Shown piece after piece: positions 48,610-60,425 of a DNA stretch of 64,000 bases. The notes under the pieces were generated by a model. That model was not told the origin of the DNA. It saw only the letters and a list, made by a program, of their open reading frames with translations, and searched no databases. A program made the translations under genes and the position numbers. Numbering within the stretch: the stretch's first letter is position 1; each line of letters opens with the position of its first letter. The DNA comes from Lumbricus rubellus (taxonomy: Eukaryota > Annelida > Clitellata > Crassiclitellata > Lumbricidae), in NCBI GenBank assembly GCA_945859605.1, contig OX243820.1, positions 30,675,883 to 30,739,882 of the forward strand. The letters are read 5' to 3'.

Positions 48610-48725
48610 CCGAAAAGAATCATATTCTGGCCACACGGCAACAATTCAGGCCATGCAGTGCCATCAATCTGGCCGGAGGCCGGAGTATTAGCACTCTATG
48701 GCCAGAATTATGTTTCAGCAAATAA
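48610..48725. promoter_or_regulatory. Subterminal TCTGGCC motif cluster, left end
   Basis: TTCTGGCCACAC, TTCAGGCCATGC, ATCTGGCCGGAGGCCGG and TATGGCCAGAA occur within about 100 bp. Similar motifs lie at the terminus and near the right end (52410-52470 and 52830-52860). Clustered subterminal repeats are typical transposase-binding sites; that role is inferred. Confidence 0.5.
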
Positions 48726-49081
48726 CCATGCACATAGGCAAGTAAGCCTCCAGATTGGCTAGAGCCTAGTTCATAGGAAGATTTAAAATTGAAAGCAAAA
48801 GTAAAGTTTAATGCAAACATCAATGCATGAGACAAATAAATTGCCTTTTTCATAGACTAGTAATAAGAGTTTCATATTGCACGGTTGACTTCACAACTGA
48901 ATAAAGTTCACATTTTAAAAACTCACTAGGGCCTACATAAAGTCCATAAAAAACTATTACGAAAAATTCTAGCTTATAAAAATCAGTACATGTTACTTAA
49001 TACTGCTTTATATTGCACAGTTGAGTTTTGAATACACATCTAAGACCTAAATAAGAGATCCAACGAGTGAATGTCTGGTAT

Positions 49082-51622
49082 TCAATCATTTTCACATGAA
49101 ATGCAGATGAAAGTGTCTGGTCCTTCTTCTTCCAAACCCTGGCATGCATTGTGATACCATTTTTGACATTCCTGACACTGTGTCCAGGCTACCGTATCTG
49201 GATCGTCACAACATCGGATGGAGCAGGTGGCACAAGGAGTCATGTCCACTTTCCTATTGTACCTTTCAGAAGTTTTTTCAGTGTTTTTCTTTTTCTGTGA
49301 TTGACCCACTCGTCTTGGTTTTGGATGTTTTGTTGTCTTGGGGGCAGAATGCTTTTTCTGCAATTCTTTCTCCTTATTTTTCTCCATGTTTTCCTGAATT
49401 CTTTTTGTCCTTGCTTCTTGCTTAGCCTTTTTCATTGCATCACGATCAAGCCTCTCCTGTACATCCTTGAGTTTTGCCTCATGAGCTTCCTTGGATGTCA
49501 GCAGAAAAAATTTCTGTTTCTTTGCTCTTTTCTGCTTACGCTCGACTGGTGTTGGATAAGGGAGCACATCAGAATCAGGATCACCAGGGTATGAACTGTT
49601 TCCAAAACTATACTTCGGTGTGCTGCTTTTGATCACAGCTTGATCTGTGTTGATTTCATTTGTCTCGCCTGAACAATGCGGTAATAGTTCTGTCACTGGC
49701 AGCTGCTCGACCAACAGCTCTTTAGTTTGTGCAAGAGGCAGAGGTGCAAGCTGTAAGTCTGCAACAGACGTCCCTGCACTAGACAAGTTTGCATCTGGCT
49801 CAATCAACAGATCCAGGTCCAAAACACTGTTCAAACTTATATCCTGAATATTACTAAAGGATACATCAGGGTCACAAGCCATAGCTGATTCGTCATTAGC
49901 AGGTTCTGGTATAGTCTTGGATAAGTCCTTCAAACTTTTCCATGTCATGTAAGCTTCATCTTTTTGAAGGTCATAACCCTTGCTGTAGCAGAATGAGAAG
50001 CATTCAAGCTGTGCCGAAGACAGACCGCTCTCATGAATGGCAAGCGCAATATGAGGTGGAACTGCAGAGCAAGCAGCAGACAAGACGTCAGGATCTTCTG
50101 ACAAGAAGTCTGACATATTGACAACAGCATTCAACTGAGGAATGCCACATGTTGTTGATTGCTTGCTTGAAGTAGCTGTAGTGATGGTGTTGATGCTGTT
50201 GTCATCTTCAAGAATGCTTGTTGTATCACTAGGCCCATTATTGTTCTCCTTGTGGGCATTGGTGATTTTGTCGCCGACAATGCTGTTGTCTGAAATGTTG
50301 TTTTTCTGGCCATCACTGTTCTCATTGTGACTGGTAGTATTGTTGACGTTGTCATCAGCCGTATTATTTCTTGAGCCATACAGAAGATTGGTTTGATATG
50401 CCTGAAGTGGAATAGCATCAGGACAAAATGGAAATATTCCACAGGCTCGAAATCCGGATTGAATGTTGGCAGTAGTCACAGACTCCAGCCATGCTTTATT
50501 TAATAATCCGCAAAAGTTTGTCCGTGATACCAGAGTTCCAGGGAAAGAAGACATTAGAGAATCGCATGCTGAACGATAAGCCATCTTGAACGGTCCAAAA
50601 ACAGTCCGATCACAAGGCTGCAACCAATTTGAGGTATGTGCTGGTAGCTCAATGATATGAATGCCATTCTGGATAGCAGAATCAATCAGCTCCATAAAAT
50701 TATGAGAGTCATGGCCATCCAGAATTAGCAGCTGAGGTCGTTCTGTTCCAATATTGGGCAGAAAGGAATTGGTGAACCACAGCAAGGCAATGCCTTGCTT
50801 TGTCCAACCACTATCCGACCAACTCCAAGTTGTTCCTGTAGGAGCCGTTGCTGTATCAAAACTATTCAGAGACCGTCTTGTTTTGCCTTTCACAATCACA
50901 TGTGGAGGAAGGGTACATCCAGCTGCGTTGACACATCCAATAATGGTGATGGTTTCGCGATTTCCACTTGTTCTGCTGTGCAGATACTTGGAACCTTTTG
51001 CAGCAACTATCCGGCCTGGCTTATGATCAAGTTGGACTCCGGTCTCATCCATATTCCATATAGCTTCAGGTTTGACATGGAGGTTATTTGCATCCATGAT
51101 GCTTCGGAGACAAGCAAAGTATTTCTGAACTTTTGCATGGTCCATGCATTGGTGACGTATGGCAGCAGTACCCTCTGGTTGGCGCAATCTCAATCTTTGA
51201 TGTCTCTGTTTCAGACTACGCCACCACCTCAATGATGGTCGCCCATTCTTGAAAGAGAGCTGATGTTTCTTGGCGAAATCACCTGCATATTGAAGAAATT
51301 GCTTTCGCCCAAACCCAATGCCCATTGATGCGCGATTGCATGCATAGTCGACAACCTTTTGTTCTTGCTCTAACGACATCAATGTTGGATGACCAGGTTT
51401 AGCTCCGACTTCAGTTTTTCCACTAAGGCGAACTTGGAGTGTGCATCTTGGAACTCCAAATGTTTTACATGCTGCACGCTGTGACATTTGTTTGTTTCGA
51501 ACAGCTTCAATTGCTGAAATCATTGCATTTTCGCTCCACAAGCAATGCTGTCCTCGCTTGGGTCGCGCGGTCGACGCTTTAGAATTTTGTTCTTTCCCCT
51601 TGTTCAACTTCACCTTGGCCAT
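49082..51622 (-). CDS. pogo-like transposase with Psq helix-turn-helix, DD35D nuclease and PHD finger
   Basis: An intact frame from 51643; the Met at 51622 (MAKVKLNKGK) is the likelier start, the upstream Met adding seven residues. Numbering from the upstream Met: residues about 36-76 form a Pipsqueak-type helix-turn-helix (AIEAVRNKQMSQRAACKTFG, VPRCTLQVRLSGK), followed by a CENP-B/Tc5-like second DNA-binding region (about 88-158). The DDE_1 nuclease has its acidic residues at D199 (WNMDETG), D309 (LLILDGHDSH) and D345 (NWLQPCDRTVFGPFK), giving a DD35D spacing. Then comes an Asn/Ser/Thr-rich disordered part, a Lys-rich helical segment (about 690-790), and at 801-853 a C4HC3 PHD finger (CATC ... 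CQECQKWYHNAC ... CISC). It should cut and paste the surrounding element in the nucleus. A PHD finger could direct insertion or binding to marked histone H3; that is inference. Confidence 0.93.
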   Translation of the reverse strand: MAKVKLNKGKEQNSKASTARPKRGQHCLWSENAMISAIEAVRNKQMSQRAACKTFGVPRCTLQVRLSGKTEVGAKPGHPTLMSLEQEQKVVDYACNRASMGIGFGRKQFLQYAGDFAKKHQLSFKNGRPSLRWWRSLKQRHQRLRLRQPEGTAAIRHQCMDHAKVQKYFACLRSIMDANNLHVKPEAIWNMDETGVQLDHKPGRIVAAKGSKYLHSRTSGNRETITIIGCVNAAGCTLPPHVIVKGKTRRSLNSFDTATAPTGTTWSWSDSGWTKQGIALLWFTNSFLPNIGTERPQLLILDGHDSHNFMELIDSAIQNGIHIIELPAHTSNWLQPCDRTVFGPFKMAYRSACDSLMSSFPGTLVSRTNFCGLLNKAWLESVTTANIQSGFRACGIFPFCPDAIPLQAYQTNLLYGSRNNTADDNVNNTTSHNENSDGQKNNISDNSIVGDKITNAHKENNNGPSDTTSILEDDNSINTITTATSSKQSTTCGIPQLNAVVNMSDFLSEDPDVLSAACSAVPPHIALAIHESGLSSAQLECFSFCYSKGYDLQKDEAYMTWKSLKDLSKTIPEPANDESAMACDPDVSFSNIQDISLNSVLDLDLLIEPDANLSSAGTSVADLQLAPLPLAQTKELLVEQLPVTELLPHCSGETNEINTDQAVIKSSTPKYSFGNSSYPGDPDSDVLPYPTPVERKQKRAKKQKFFLLTSKEAHEAKLKDVQERLDRDAMKKAKQEARTKRIQENMEKNKEKELQKKHSAPKTTKHPKPRRVGQSQKKKNTEKTSERYNRKVDMTPCATCSIRCCDDPDTVAWTQCQECQKWYHNACQGLEEEGPDTFICISCEND

Positions 51623-51721
51623 AATTCTGCATAATACATACAACAGAATTAATTAATACTTTGCATGCCATATACACATGCACATTCCAGCACATCATCA
51701 TCGTCATCCTCTCATCATCAT

Positions 51722-52280
51722 CACCACCACCACCACCACCACCACCACCACCACCACCACCACCACCACCACCACCACCACCACCACCACCACCACCACC
51801 ACCACCACCACCACCACCACCACCACCACCACCACCACCACCACCACCACCACCACCACCACCACCACCACCACCACCACCACCACCACCACCACCACCA
51901 CCACCACCACCACCACCACCACCACCACCACCACCACCACCACCACCACCACCACCACCACCACCACCACCACCACCACCACCACCACCACCACCACCAC
52001 CACCACCACCACCACCACCACCACCACCACCACCACCACCACCACCACCACCACCACCACCACCACCACCACCACCACCACCACCACCACCACCACCACC
52101 ACCACCACCACCACCACCACCACCACCACCACCACCACCACCACCACCACCACCACCACCACCACCACCACCACCACCACCACCACCACCACCACCACCA
52201 CCACCACCACCACCACCACCACCACCACCACCACCACCACCACCACCACCACCACCACCACCACCACCACCACCACCACC

Positions 52281-52296
<16 letters not shown>
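51722..52296. repeat. Perfect (ACC)n microsatellite, about 190 copies
   Basis: About 575 bp of uninterrupted CAC/ACC with short TCA edges, about 100 bp upstream of the transposase start and inside the transposon. Poly-Pro, poly-His, poly-Thr and poly-Val frames are artefacts. Confidence 0.98.
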
Positions 52297-52311
<15 letters not shown>

Positions 52312-52873
52312 GTTTAACATACATTTTCCAAAAAACTTTGTCGCATAATTATAATGTTTTTACGGTTACAAAATAGTTCTTTTGAATGTAATTCAGTAAG
52401 CGTACTTTAATCTGGCCACGCCGGATTATAACTCTGGCCAAGGCCAGATTGAAGACTGAACTGCGGCCAGATATATGGCTTTTGGGACCACACCATTAAA
52501 GTGACTAAAGCATATAACATAGCTTTTCTTGTATAAAAGTTTTGACATATAATATATATATGAGAAAATATCTGTACAAAAAAATTGATACCTGTTCGAT
52601 ACAGCTTTCCAATCGAGAAATATCCTCAGTGAAAAGAGTTTCCAATCCAATATTGCGAGTCCGACGTTAACGGTAGTCAACCAAACAAAGACGATGTGCT
52701 TACGAAATTCCCCCATGAGTCAGAGCTATTTTTAGTAACAAAATCCCCTAAGCAAAGAGTTCAAAAATAATTTTCCTCATAATATATTATACAGGTATTT
52801 CCGTTTGGGAGGCATTTGTGGTTGAAAAGTGGCCAGATATATGTTTCGGCCAGAAATAAGTCATTTTGCCCTA

Positions 52874-54307
52874 TATCTGTTTCTGCCTCTAGCCTATATC
52901 TTGCAACGCTTGTCAGATGTGAACACTGATGTTAGCTGTAATCGCCATGATGTATAAGCACGCCTGACTGATAAAACTCGAGAGTAAACAAGCGTTTGTT
53001 GGCCTTGTAGATCTGACAGGTATTATCTAAATGCCGGCATCTTATTCCTATCGGTCTTAGAAGTATTTTTGAATCGAAATGCCGCACATCTTATTTGTAT
53101 ATTGCAGCAATAATGCCATTCCGATCTCTATACGTAAGTCGCACTCTATCTATAGATGCCTGGCAGCGACTATTCATCTTTTCTTCTTCAATGACCATGC
53201 AACGTTGCGTCCCAATACTCCGCTCCCAATTATGCTTCACTTGAGAGCCAATCAAATGTTAAAAAACACAATTGTGAATGCAACACGCTATAGTTGCAAT
53301 TTACTTAGTGCTAAGCAGAATGTATCAACTTCTGCGTATGCCCTGTGCAGTGTGTACTGACATCTAAAGCAACCAATTTGTTATTCTAGTTTAATTAATT
53401 TGTTCAGGAGCTTAGCTTATACTTTATAGCATCGTCCTATTATAAAGCACGGTAATGCTCCTAATGCTGCGGTGGGCCAATAAACATAATTGGACCTACA
53501 GGCTATTTTGACGCTTGGATTCCCGGTTTTATTACATAGACGTTTATGGCCTCTGGCACTTGTTCTTCAGCAAACTGTATAATATATATATGCATATATA
53601 TATAGGCTATATATATATATATATATATGCAGCTGTTGGGCGCATTTATAGTTGGGCGTATTTTATAGGCCTACTTCACCTGTAGCTATACAAGAGCCGC
53701 TGACTTCAAAGAGTATCCCTATTATCGCTAACGGCCACAGCCAGGATAATAATTGCATGGCGAAACTTTTCCTCGTTGCTCGTTATTCGTTAAAGCGAAT
53801 TGCAAAGCGGAAAGCATTTGGGAAATGGATGGAGCAGCATAACAACACCCAATGCAACAAAACAACACCCAAATGCAACATAGCAAAACCCGATGACGAT
53901 GACTGTAATTGCGCTTGAAATACAGACTGACACTTGAAAGAGATTACTTGTCATTTTACCTTTGGGCTATATATAGACATTTCCATTGCATCGTTAAAGC
54001 GAACTGCAAAGCGGAAAGCATTTGGGAAATGGATGGAGCAGCATAACAACACCCAATGCAACAAAACAACAATTATGCGCCAATACAGGGGTTAAATATA
54101 GCACATATCTTGCAATATCTAATGTATATAAAATATATTTATACCTACACAGACTTTAATATCATACAAGAATTTCTATAGCGCCTCTTCAATGTGACTA
54201 TACCCAGAAGCGATCCCGACTCGAGCATGACGTACAAAAGATCCCCTTGGTTAAAATTAAATTACATTTTCGCTTGTTCGGACGAGGGTTAGGGAACAGA
54301 GTGGAGT
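52874..54307. other. KCC intron 5: no gene; ~80-bp direct repeat, (TA)n
   Basis: A block starting CGTTAAAGCGAATTGCAAAG (53787-53866) recurs almost unchanged at 53993-54071. (TA)n lies at 53580-53628. A reversed SINE tail (TCTATAGCGCCTCTTCAATG) lies at about 54174-54235. Confidence 0.7.
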
Positions 54308-54430
54308 GACCCATGGGCAGTAAACGCAGTGTTTGTTTGTCAGGCTATAATAATATTATAGCCTGACAAACACTGCGCTTACTGCCCATGGGTCCCCAAC
54401 TATAGCCTATATTATAGGCTATAGTTGGGG
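54308..54430. repeat. Two abutting near-perfect palindromes
   Basis: 54308-54394: GACCCATGGGCAGTAAACGC ... TATAATAATATTATA ... GCGCTTACTGCCCATGGGTC, arms of about 40 bp with very little loop. 54394-54430: CCCCAACTATAGCCTATA followed by TTATAGGCTATAGTTGGGG. Both could extrude as hairpins or be fold-back MITEs. No frame inside. Confidence 0.9.
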
Positions 54431-54697
54431 GCCTAACAAATACGTCGTCGATCTAACTCAGAATGACGGAAGGCGATGGTCAAGTCCCTGATTAAGCTTA
54501 TATGAGGATTAATTTGATTAGAAATTAATTAATTCTTGAGCTGGTTCCAATCAGCAATCGAGAATCTTCTTAAAGATAAGTGAATTGTGTATGTGTCTAT
54601 TGTCTAGCCTCGAATTGCATATATGACCTGATTGCTAGTCGTATAATCCTTGTCGGCTAATTCTCCCACCGACTGCAGCGTGTAGGTTCCTATAACC
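54431..54697. other. No gene seen
   Basis: Unassigned intron sequence. Confidence 0.5.
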
Positions 54698-55056
54698 CAG
54701 TGGTTCCCAACCTTTTTTTACTGTAGGGCCACTTTTTCTAAGTTGGAGGACACGAGGGCCACTTTTTCTTAGTTATAGGATATTAGGGGGCCACAATGCT
54801 AAAATTTAATTTACTAAAAGCATATAAAAATTGTTATAAGTGATTCAAAGTAGAATGTTTGATGTTTATAGACTTCATAATAAAATAATTTGTAATAGAA
54901 AATAATTATATGTTCTATCCTGTCCAAATTGTCCATTTTTGTATATATTTTTTATTAATTCTTTGAGAGATGAGGGCCATTTTTGAGGCCTGGCGGGCCA
55001 TTTTTTAGGCCTTGCGGGCCACTTTTGGCCCGCGGGCCACGGGTTGGGAACCGCTG
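54698..55056. mobile_element. hAT-type MITE (CAGTGGTTCCCAACC ends)
   Basis: Left CAGTGGTTCCCAACC, right GGTTGGGAACCGCTG, with the 8-bp duplication CTATAACC at 54690-54697 and 55057-55064. The interior repeats GGGCCACTTTTTCT and GCGGGCCA. Ends of this type are widespread among hAT elements in animals. Confidence 0.95.
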
Positions 55057-55494
55057 CTATAACCATTCTTACCATTGCACTAAAGCAGATTTCTGCATAG
55101 GATGACAGAGGTTCAGATTTAGCACAAGTTTCGAGATATCTTTGTGTATGACCTACCTGTGCTCCGTGGTGGATTTAAAGAACCTTTCTGCATCTGGTTA
55201 ACTATATTCATTTTATTCAACACGCTAACCATTTCTACTGTTGCTACACCATTATGTCACCCTTCAATTATAGGCCCATCAGTGGCTATCACCCGTTCAA
55301 AGAGAACAGGATGAGTACCATTTGAGGCCTGCGTTCGATTACTTAGTTTTCAATATTCAATATTTTATGTCTGATCAATATAGATTTTCCGTTTCTACCT
55401 CTTTGGTGTAACGACGGTGTTCGTTACATTACAGTCCTTGTGACCAGGTGTCTGTATTAGCCTACTTTACCTGATCATGTTTGGCAGGGGCTTC
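55057..55494. other. No gene seen
   Basis: Unassigned intron sequence. Confidence 0.5.
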
Positions 55495-56414
55495 TATCCC
55501 ATGTATAGGCGGGCGCGACTTGCGCCCAGTGAAAAACAGGGGGGGAAACAAAAGAAAGCCAAAACTCACGTCGATAGGGGGGGAAAGGCCAGACATGGAG
55601 GCAGTGTTTAATCTAGTCATCTCTAGGAAGAAGTTTCCCCCAGAAATTACTCCCCCCATAACATTTTTCAACATGGTATTAGTTAGGCCTATTAGTTATA
55701 ATATTAGTATTACTATCTATTATTTCATCACATGAACTGTTTTAATACGCCACGATAAAATTTACTATTAGGCCTACCTAATAATAATAATATTATTTAT
55801 GGCCTACATCGAAGTAGGCCCACTAAAAATAAGGTCATGCATCAGCATTTTGGGGAAGTAAATGTATGTTTCAAGGAGGAAAATAAGGCGAAAGACTCAA
55901 AAATGTTGTCAGAAAATTTTTGTCTGAACGGTTTCCGTTCGCCCAAAACAGCCATTTACCCCTCCAAAAACCTTAATTCCCAAAAGCAGTGTGACTAGGT
56001 AACACACTGATTAAACACTGAACTAAATGGCTTATCTCCAGTGTTATCTTTCAGATTTCAGACTGTCAAATTTCAAAATATTTTGTACCTCGAACACTTA
56101 GAAAAACAACATCATTATTATGTAGGCCCACATCGCATTTTATTGTATTGCGGAAATTGCAATGCGGAAATTGCAAGAATTTCTAATGGGGGAGGGACGC
56201 TTATCACACCCAAAACCCCTCCCCGTCTTGGCGCTACGTGTTTCGGTGATCGTCTGCTGGATGCTTGTTTGTCTCTCCGGGACTCTCCCCCAGAAATCTT
56301 CTTCCCTATAGTTAGGGGACAAGATTACATATTGCCGGGAGAGTAGGTCGGCCCAATAAGGGGGGGGAAGAATATGTATTGCGCCCGGTTGCTTAGGGGG
56401 GATAGAAGCCCCTG
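55495..56414. mobile_element. hAT-type non-autonomous element with nested repeats
   Basis: Ends CAGGGGCTTCTATCCC and GGGATAGAAGCCCCTG are exact inverted repeats, flanked by ATGTTTGG at 55487-55494 and 56415-56422. Inside, a CAGTGTTTAATCTAG end starts at about 55600 and a matching CTGATTAAACACTG lies near 56020, suggesting a nested element of the 46354 family. No transposase frame. Confidence 0.92.
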
Positions 56415-56422
56415 ATGTTTGG

Positions 56423-57880
56423 AGGGCTGTATGGTAATAATTCATGTGCGTAGCCTACATTTCCGCATATAAAATAGCAATAATGTTCGTTTATTTTGCA
56501 CATTGTTTATATTTACGGTATGCATGTATGGGCAATAATAATTGTGAGTGAAGCACTTTTTCTTATTCGTTATAAAAGCCTGTTGCAATGCCCACTTTAA
56601 TTAACGACGGTCAACTAGAGCTTAGCATACATGACACGATTGTATGTCCAGAAACAGAGTCGACACGCTCTTCTGGCAGCTTGGTACTTGATGGAGTGAA
56701 CGGACTTTGCTTAACGATCCTGGAAAAGGTGCTGGCCTGTGCATTCGCCATCAAGCAGTAAATTATTATTATAGGTACCTGGATTGTATAGCTGGAGAGA
56801 TTGGGGATTAAAGGTCAAGTCCTGCGACACACACGCCGACTCACTGCAGCCAATGCAGAGTCACGATGGGGTTCCCCCACCCCACCCACGGTGACCCACC
56901 CCACCCACCTTCACCCACCTCACCCCATGCAGTTGTCGGCGCAGTTGTGTTATTCTGACAGCGTTTCTTTCAAGATAACCCCAATTGAAAGACGATGATT
57001 AATAAAATTAATAATAATCTTCGTTTAATTTAAAAAATAAATAAATTTAAAATAAATTAATTAAAAATTACAACAGGCCTACACTTGCAAAATGCATGCA
57101 TAGAAAAAAGCTCCTCCACTCAACAATGGGACGAGACAGCCTTACATAAAAGGTATCTGGCACTGCTGGCAGAGTTATGAATGGCAACTGCGGGTGCTAA
57201 TGTGCATCAAAAAAAATCGATCGTAGACCTTATTATTGTCCACGTTAAGAATGATGTAGTGCTGCTAGACGCAAAATACGTCCTGTGCAGATCTAACTTA
57301 CTGTCTATACTATGCCAATCATTGGCTGCCAAACTGTTATGCAATGTCACGTTGCCAAGCAGATCCATAATAATAGCAGTCGTGCCATCAATAATACTAT
57401 GGGTACACAAGGGTGGATAATAAGAGACGGTACGCGTGGACGCTTGTGAGAATTGAGGTTTTGCAATTCACATATTGGACGAGATTAACTCTCTATGCCT
57501 ACTTGATACTATAATACCAGACGTCTTAGATGATCCCTGTATAAAGTGCGGATATATTATGTCGCCCATGTGTAACATTGGAAAATTCCTACCCCACGCA
57601 TTTCTTTTCACAGACCTATAACACATCATCATCGATTCGAGGCTATTTTTAGCTATAGACGTGCAGTGCGCGCTGCGAACAATAGCCTTCAGAATCGTTC
57701 TTGAGTGAGGAGATGGCGGAGGTTCTCGTTGAGCCTTTAGAAAATTGATGTTTGGCCGATGCAAAAAATTGTCGAAATGAAGCGCAGACAGGCCATGCAA
57801 GCCTATCTATAATGTAGGCCTGTGCATATATATATATATATATAATTATATACACATGTATGTATGTGTGTGTATGTGAT
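56423..57880. other. No gene seen
   Basis: KCC intron 5. AT-rich, with a short CCCACCCCACCCA stretch at 56878-56930 and (TA)n at 57825-57845. Nothing coding recognised. Confidence 0.5.
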
Positions 57881-58005
57881 GATGGTGGTGTTGTTGGTGG
57901 TGACGACGATGATGATGATGATGATAATGATGATGATGACGATGCTGCTGCTGCTGATTGTGGTGGTGGTGGTATGGGTGGTGGTTTTGGTGGTGGTGGT
58001 GGTGG

Positions 58006-58045
<40 letters not shown>

Positions 58046-58055
58046 TTCATCTGCT
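57881..58055. repeat. (GAT)n/(GGT)n microsatellite
   Basis: GATGGTGGT and GATGAT tracts. A TCTG/TCTC tract follows at about 58215-58318 and a CAGCAG stretch at 58333-58365. Confidence 0.95.
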
Positions 58056-58905
58056 TTATCAATGATCCAACGTTGCCACTAATATGCGTCGTCTGCGTCA
58101 TTGGTTTTTCCACTCCGATCGAAAATCGTCGCATTTTCATCGATGAAAACAAAAGGTCAAAGGGTGCTGAGTCTGCTGACCAGTCATGCACCTTGACACG
58201 CATCATGTCATCCATCCTCTGTCTCTGTCTCTGTCTGTCTGTCTCTCTGTCTGTCTGTGTGTCTCTGTCTGTCTCTCTCTGTTTCTCTGTCTCTGTCTGT
58301 CTGTCTGTCTCTCTCTCTAATTCGCTCGGTGCCAGCAGCATCTGCAGCAGCAGCAGCAGCAACTGTGATGATGATGCTGTATATAGTGTTGCTGCATAGG
58401 CCTACAGATTTCTCTGTTAATTATGTTGTACAGCTTATTGTTCGTTGGCATGCATAGGCCTATCCGCCATAATAGGCCAATATGCAGTGTCTGCCATAGG
58501 CCAGTGGGATTGACAGGCCCTGATTTACCCGGGTGCGCGTCTTTTCACCCGCGGTCACTCCAACAACTGAATGCTTTTAACGCCGGAAACAACAATTTAC
58601 TATGCAACGTGGATGTCGCCATACGATCTATGATTATATTAATTATTATTATTATATGTCTGGAGCTGTATCATAATTATTATCATAATTATTATTATCA
58701 TTATTATTGAGTTGTTGTGTCAGTGTAAAGTGTCACAATTGAGATGAAAATTGTTGTGGGTTCATCTTCATGCATCATCATATCCGCCAAAGGTTTTGTC
58801 ATCATCGTGAGAATAAGGAGAGGAAGACAGCTGGAAAAGAAAGCGACAGATAATTTATATAGATAAACAGATAATGAAAGATCGAGTGTGTGTGTTTGGG
58901 GAAGA
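58056..58905. other. No gene; simple repeats
   Basis: TCTG-rich and CAGCAG-rich stretches and (ATT)n-like sequence at 58635-58710. No supported exon. Confidence 0.55.
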
Positions 58906-59165
<260 letters not shown>

Positions 59166-60190
59166 CACATAGATACAGAAGAGATATGCACCGAGCATCA
59201 ATGGCACCAGCTTAATCACCGGCGATATATCTAATCAGGACCGCAAACAGCCTGCAGACAGCTTTGTCCGTTCCGGTGCCAGATCAAAACCGGGGGGGGA
59301 TCAAGTCTAGACTATAATAATTAATGTGTCATGAGAAGCATTCCCGCTGGCAGTTCTTCTACAGAATACCCTTACGGGCACACGGAAGGGAAGGAAGCAC
59401 GTGTTGCCTATAAGAATTATTATTGCAGTGCATGCATGCCTTGCAAGTGATTGCTGGGTTGCTGGGTCAAGTGGCATCGTCTGCTTCCACGCTAGTTGTT
59501 GCTTCAGCAGCAGCAGCAGTAGCTATAGAAGACACGCCGATGAAATCTGATCTGATGAAACTCATTTCCTTGATTGGATATAAATGTATCCGTTCTTTCG
59601 TTTGTGTCTTTCACACGCATGGCGCATATACAATCATTTCTAACACGCCTGACTTAGACTTAGTTCCTCCAGTTCCGATCGGAACATTGGTCGACAAGTC
59701 CTCGCCACTCCGCACGGTCGCCAGCCACCACCTCCGCCTCGTCCCAGCCCAGTCCCATCCGCTCCTTGAAAAAACACGCCTGATGATGAACATAATTCAT
59801 ATAAATATTTCTATAGCCATTCATGTAATTATATATAATTTATATATATAATATATATAATATTTTTCATTTATGTGTGCATATGTTGAATGATTATGTA
59901 TAATTATATTATATATATGTATAGGCTATTGTGGCATTTTATTGTACATTGTTGTATAGCATTGCTACTGTATTTTAATATTATTATTTATATTATACTG
60001 AATCATTGGATTATGTTATGAAATCTTGCTGAACTATGCTGAATTACACGTATTATAATGTATTGTATTTAGCATAATTATTATTCTGCTGTATTTGAGT
60101 ATATCTTAGCATAATATTTGTAATTTATTATGATTCTTCTCTCTTCACTTGACGGTGTGTGTGTCTGTGTGTTTGAGTGTGTGTGTGAGA
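59166..60190. other. No gene seen
   Basis: AT-rich. A 142-codon frame at 59423-59851 shows no domain, and its Ala-rich start reads a CAGCAG run. Confidence 0.5.
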
Positions 60191-60201
60191 GAGAGAGAGA
60201 C

Positions 60202-60264
<63 letters not shown>

Positions 60265-60375
60265 GAGTGTGTGATGGCATTGGACAGGAGTCACCTGGTG
60301 CATATACTTGCACTCAAACTAATCAAAGGGTATATCTTCTTCTCTCAGTCCGTCCGTCCGTCCGTCCGTCCGTTC

Positions 60376-60417
<42 letters not shown>

Positions 60418-60425
60418 ATCTCTGT
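60191..60425. repeat. Inverted pair (AGAC)n ... (TCTG)n
   Basis: (ACAG)n at about 60203-60263 and, about 110 bp later, its reverse complement (TCTG)n at 60377-60414, preceded by (CCGT)n at 60350-60373. Confidence 0.95.

Larger units (their letters stand above)
48430..52871 (-). mobile_element. Apparently complete pogo/Tigger-like DNA transposon
   Basis: Both ends begin GGGCAAAATGACTTA and remain matched at 22 of 24 terminal positions (…TCTGGCC). They are flanked by TA at 48428-48429 and 52872-52873, the IS630/Tc1-mariner/pogo target duplication. The 4442-bp element holds one intact transposase gene on the minus strand, clusters of TCTGGCC-type motifs near both ends, and a (ACC)n tract upstream of the transposase start. 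It lies antisense inside KCC intron 5. Intact coding and matching ends suggest recent activity. Confidence 0.93.

Noticed and set aside
51661..52376. Poly-Pro, poly-His, poly-Thr and poly-Val frames of over 200 codons
   Set aside because: Microsatellite (ACC)n artefacts.
57649..58362. 237-codon minus-strand frame
   Set aside because: Mostly poly-Ser/Pro from GAT/GGT repeats and a Glu/Thr/Arg run from a TCTG tract. No conserved segment.
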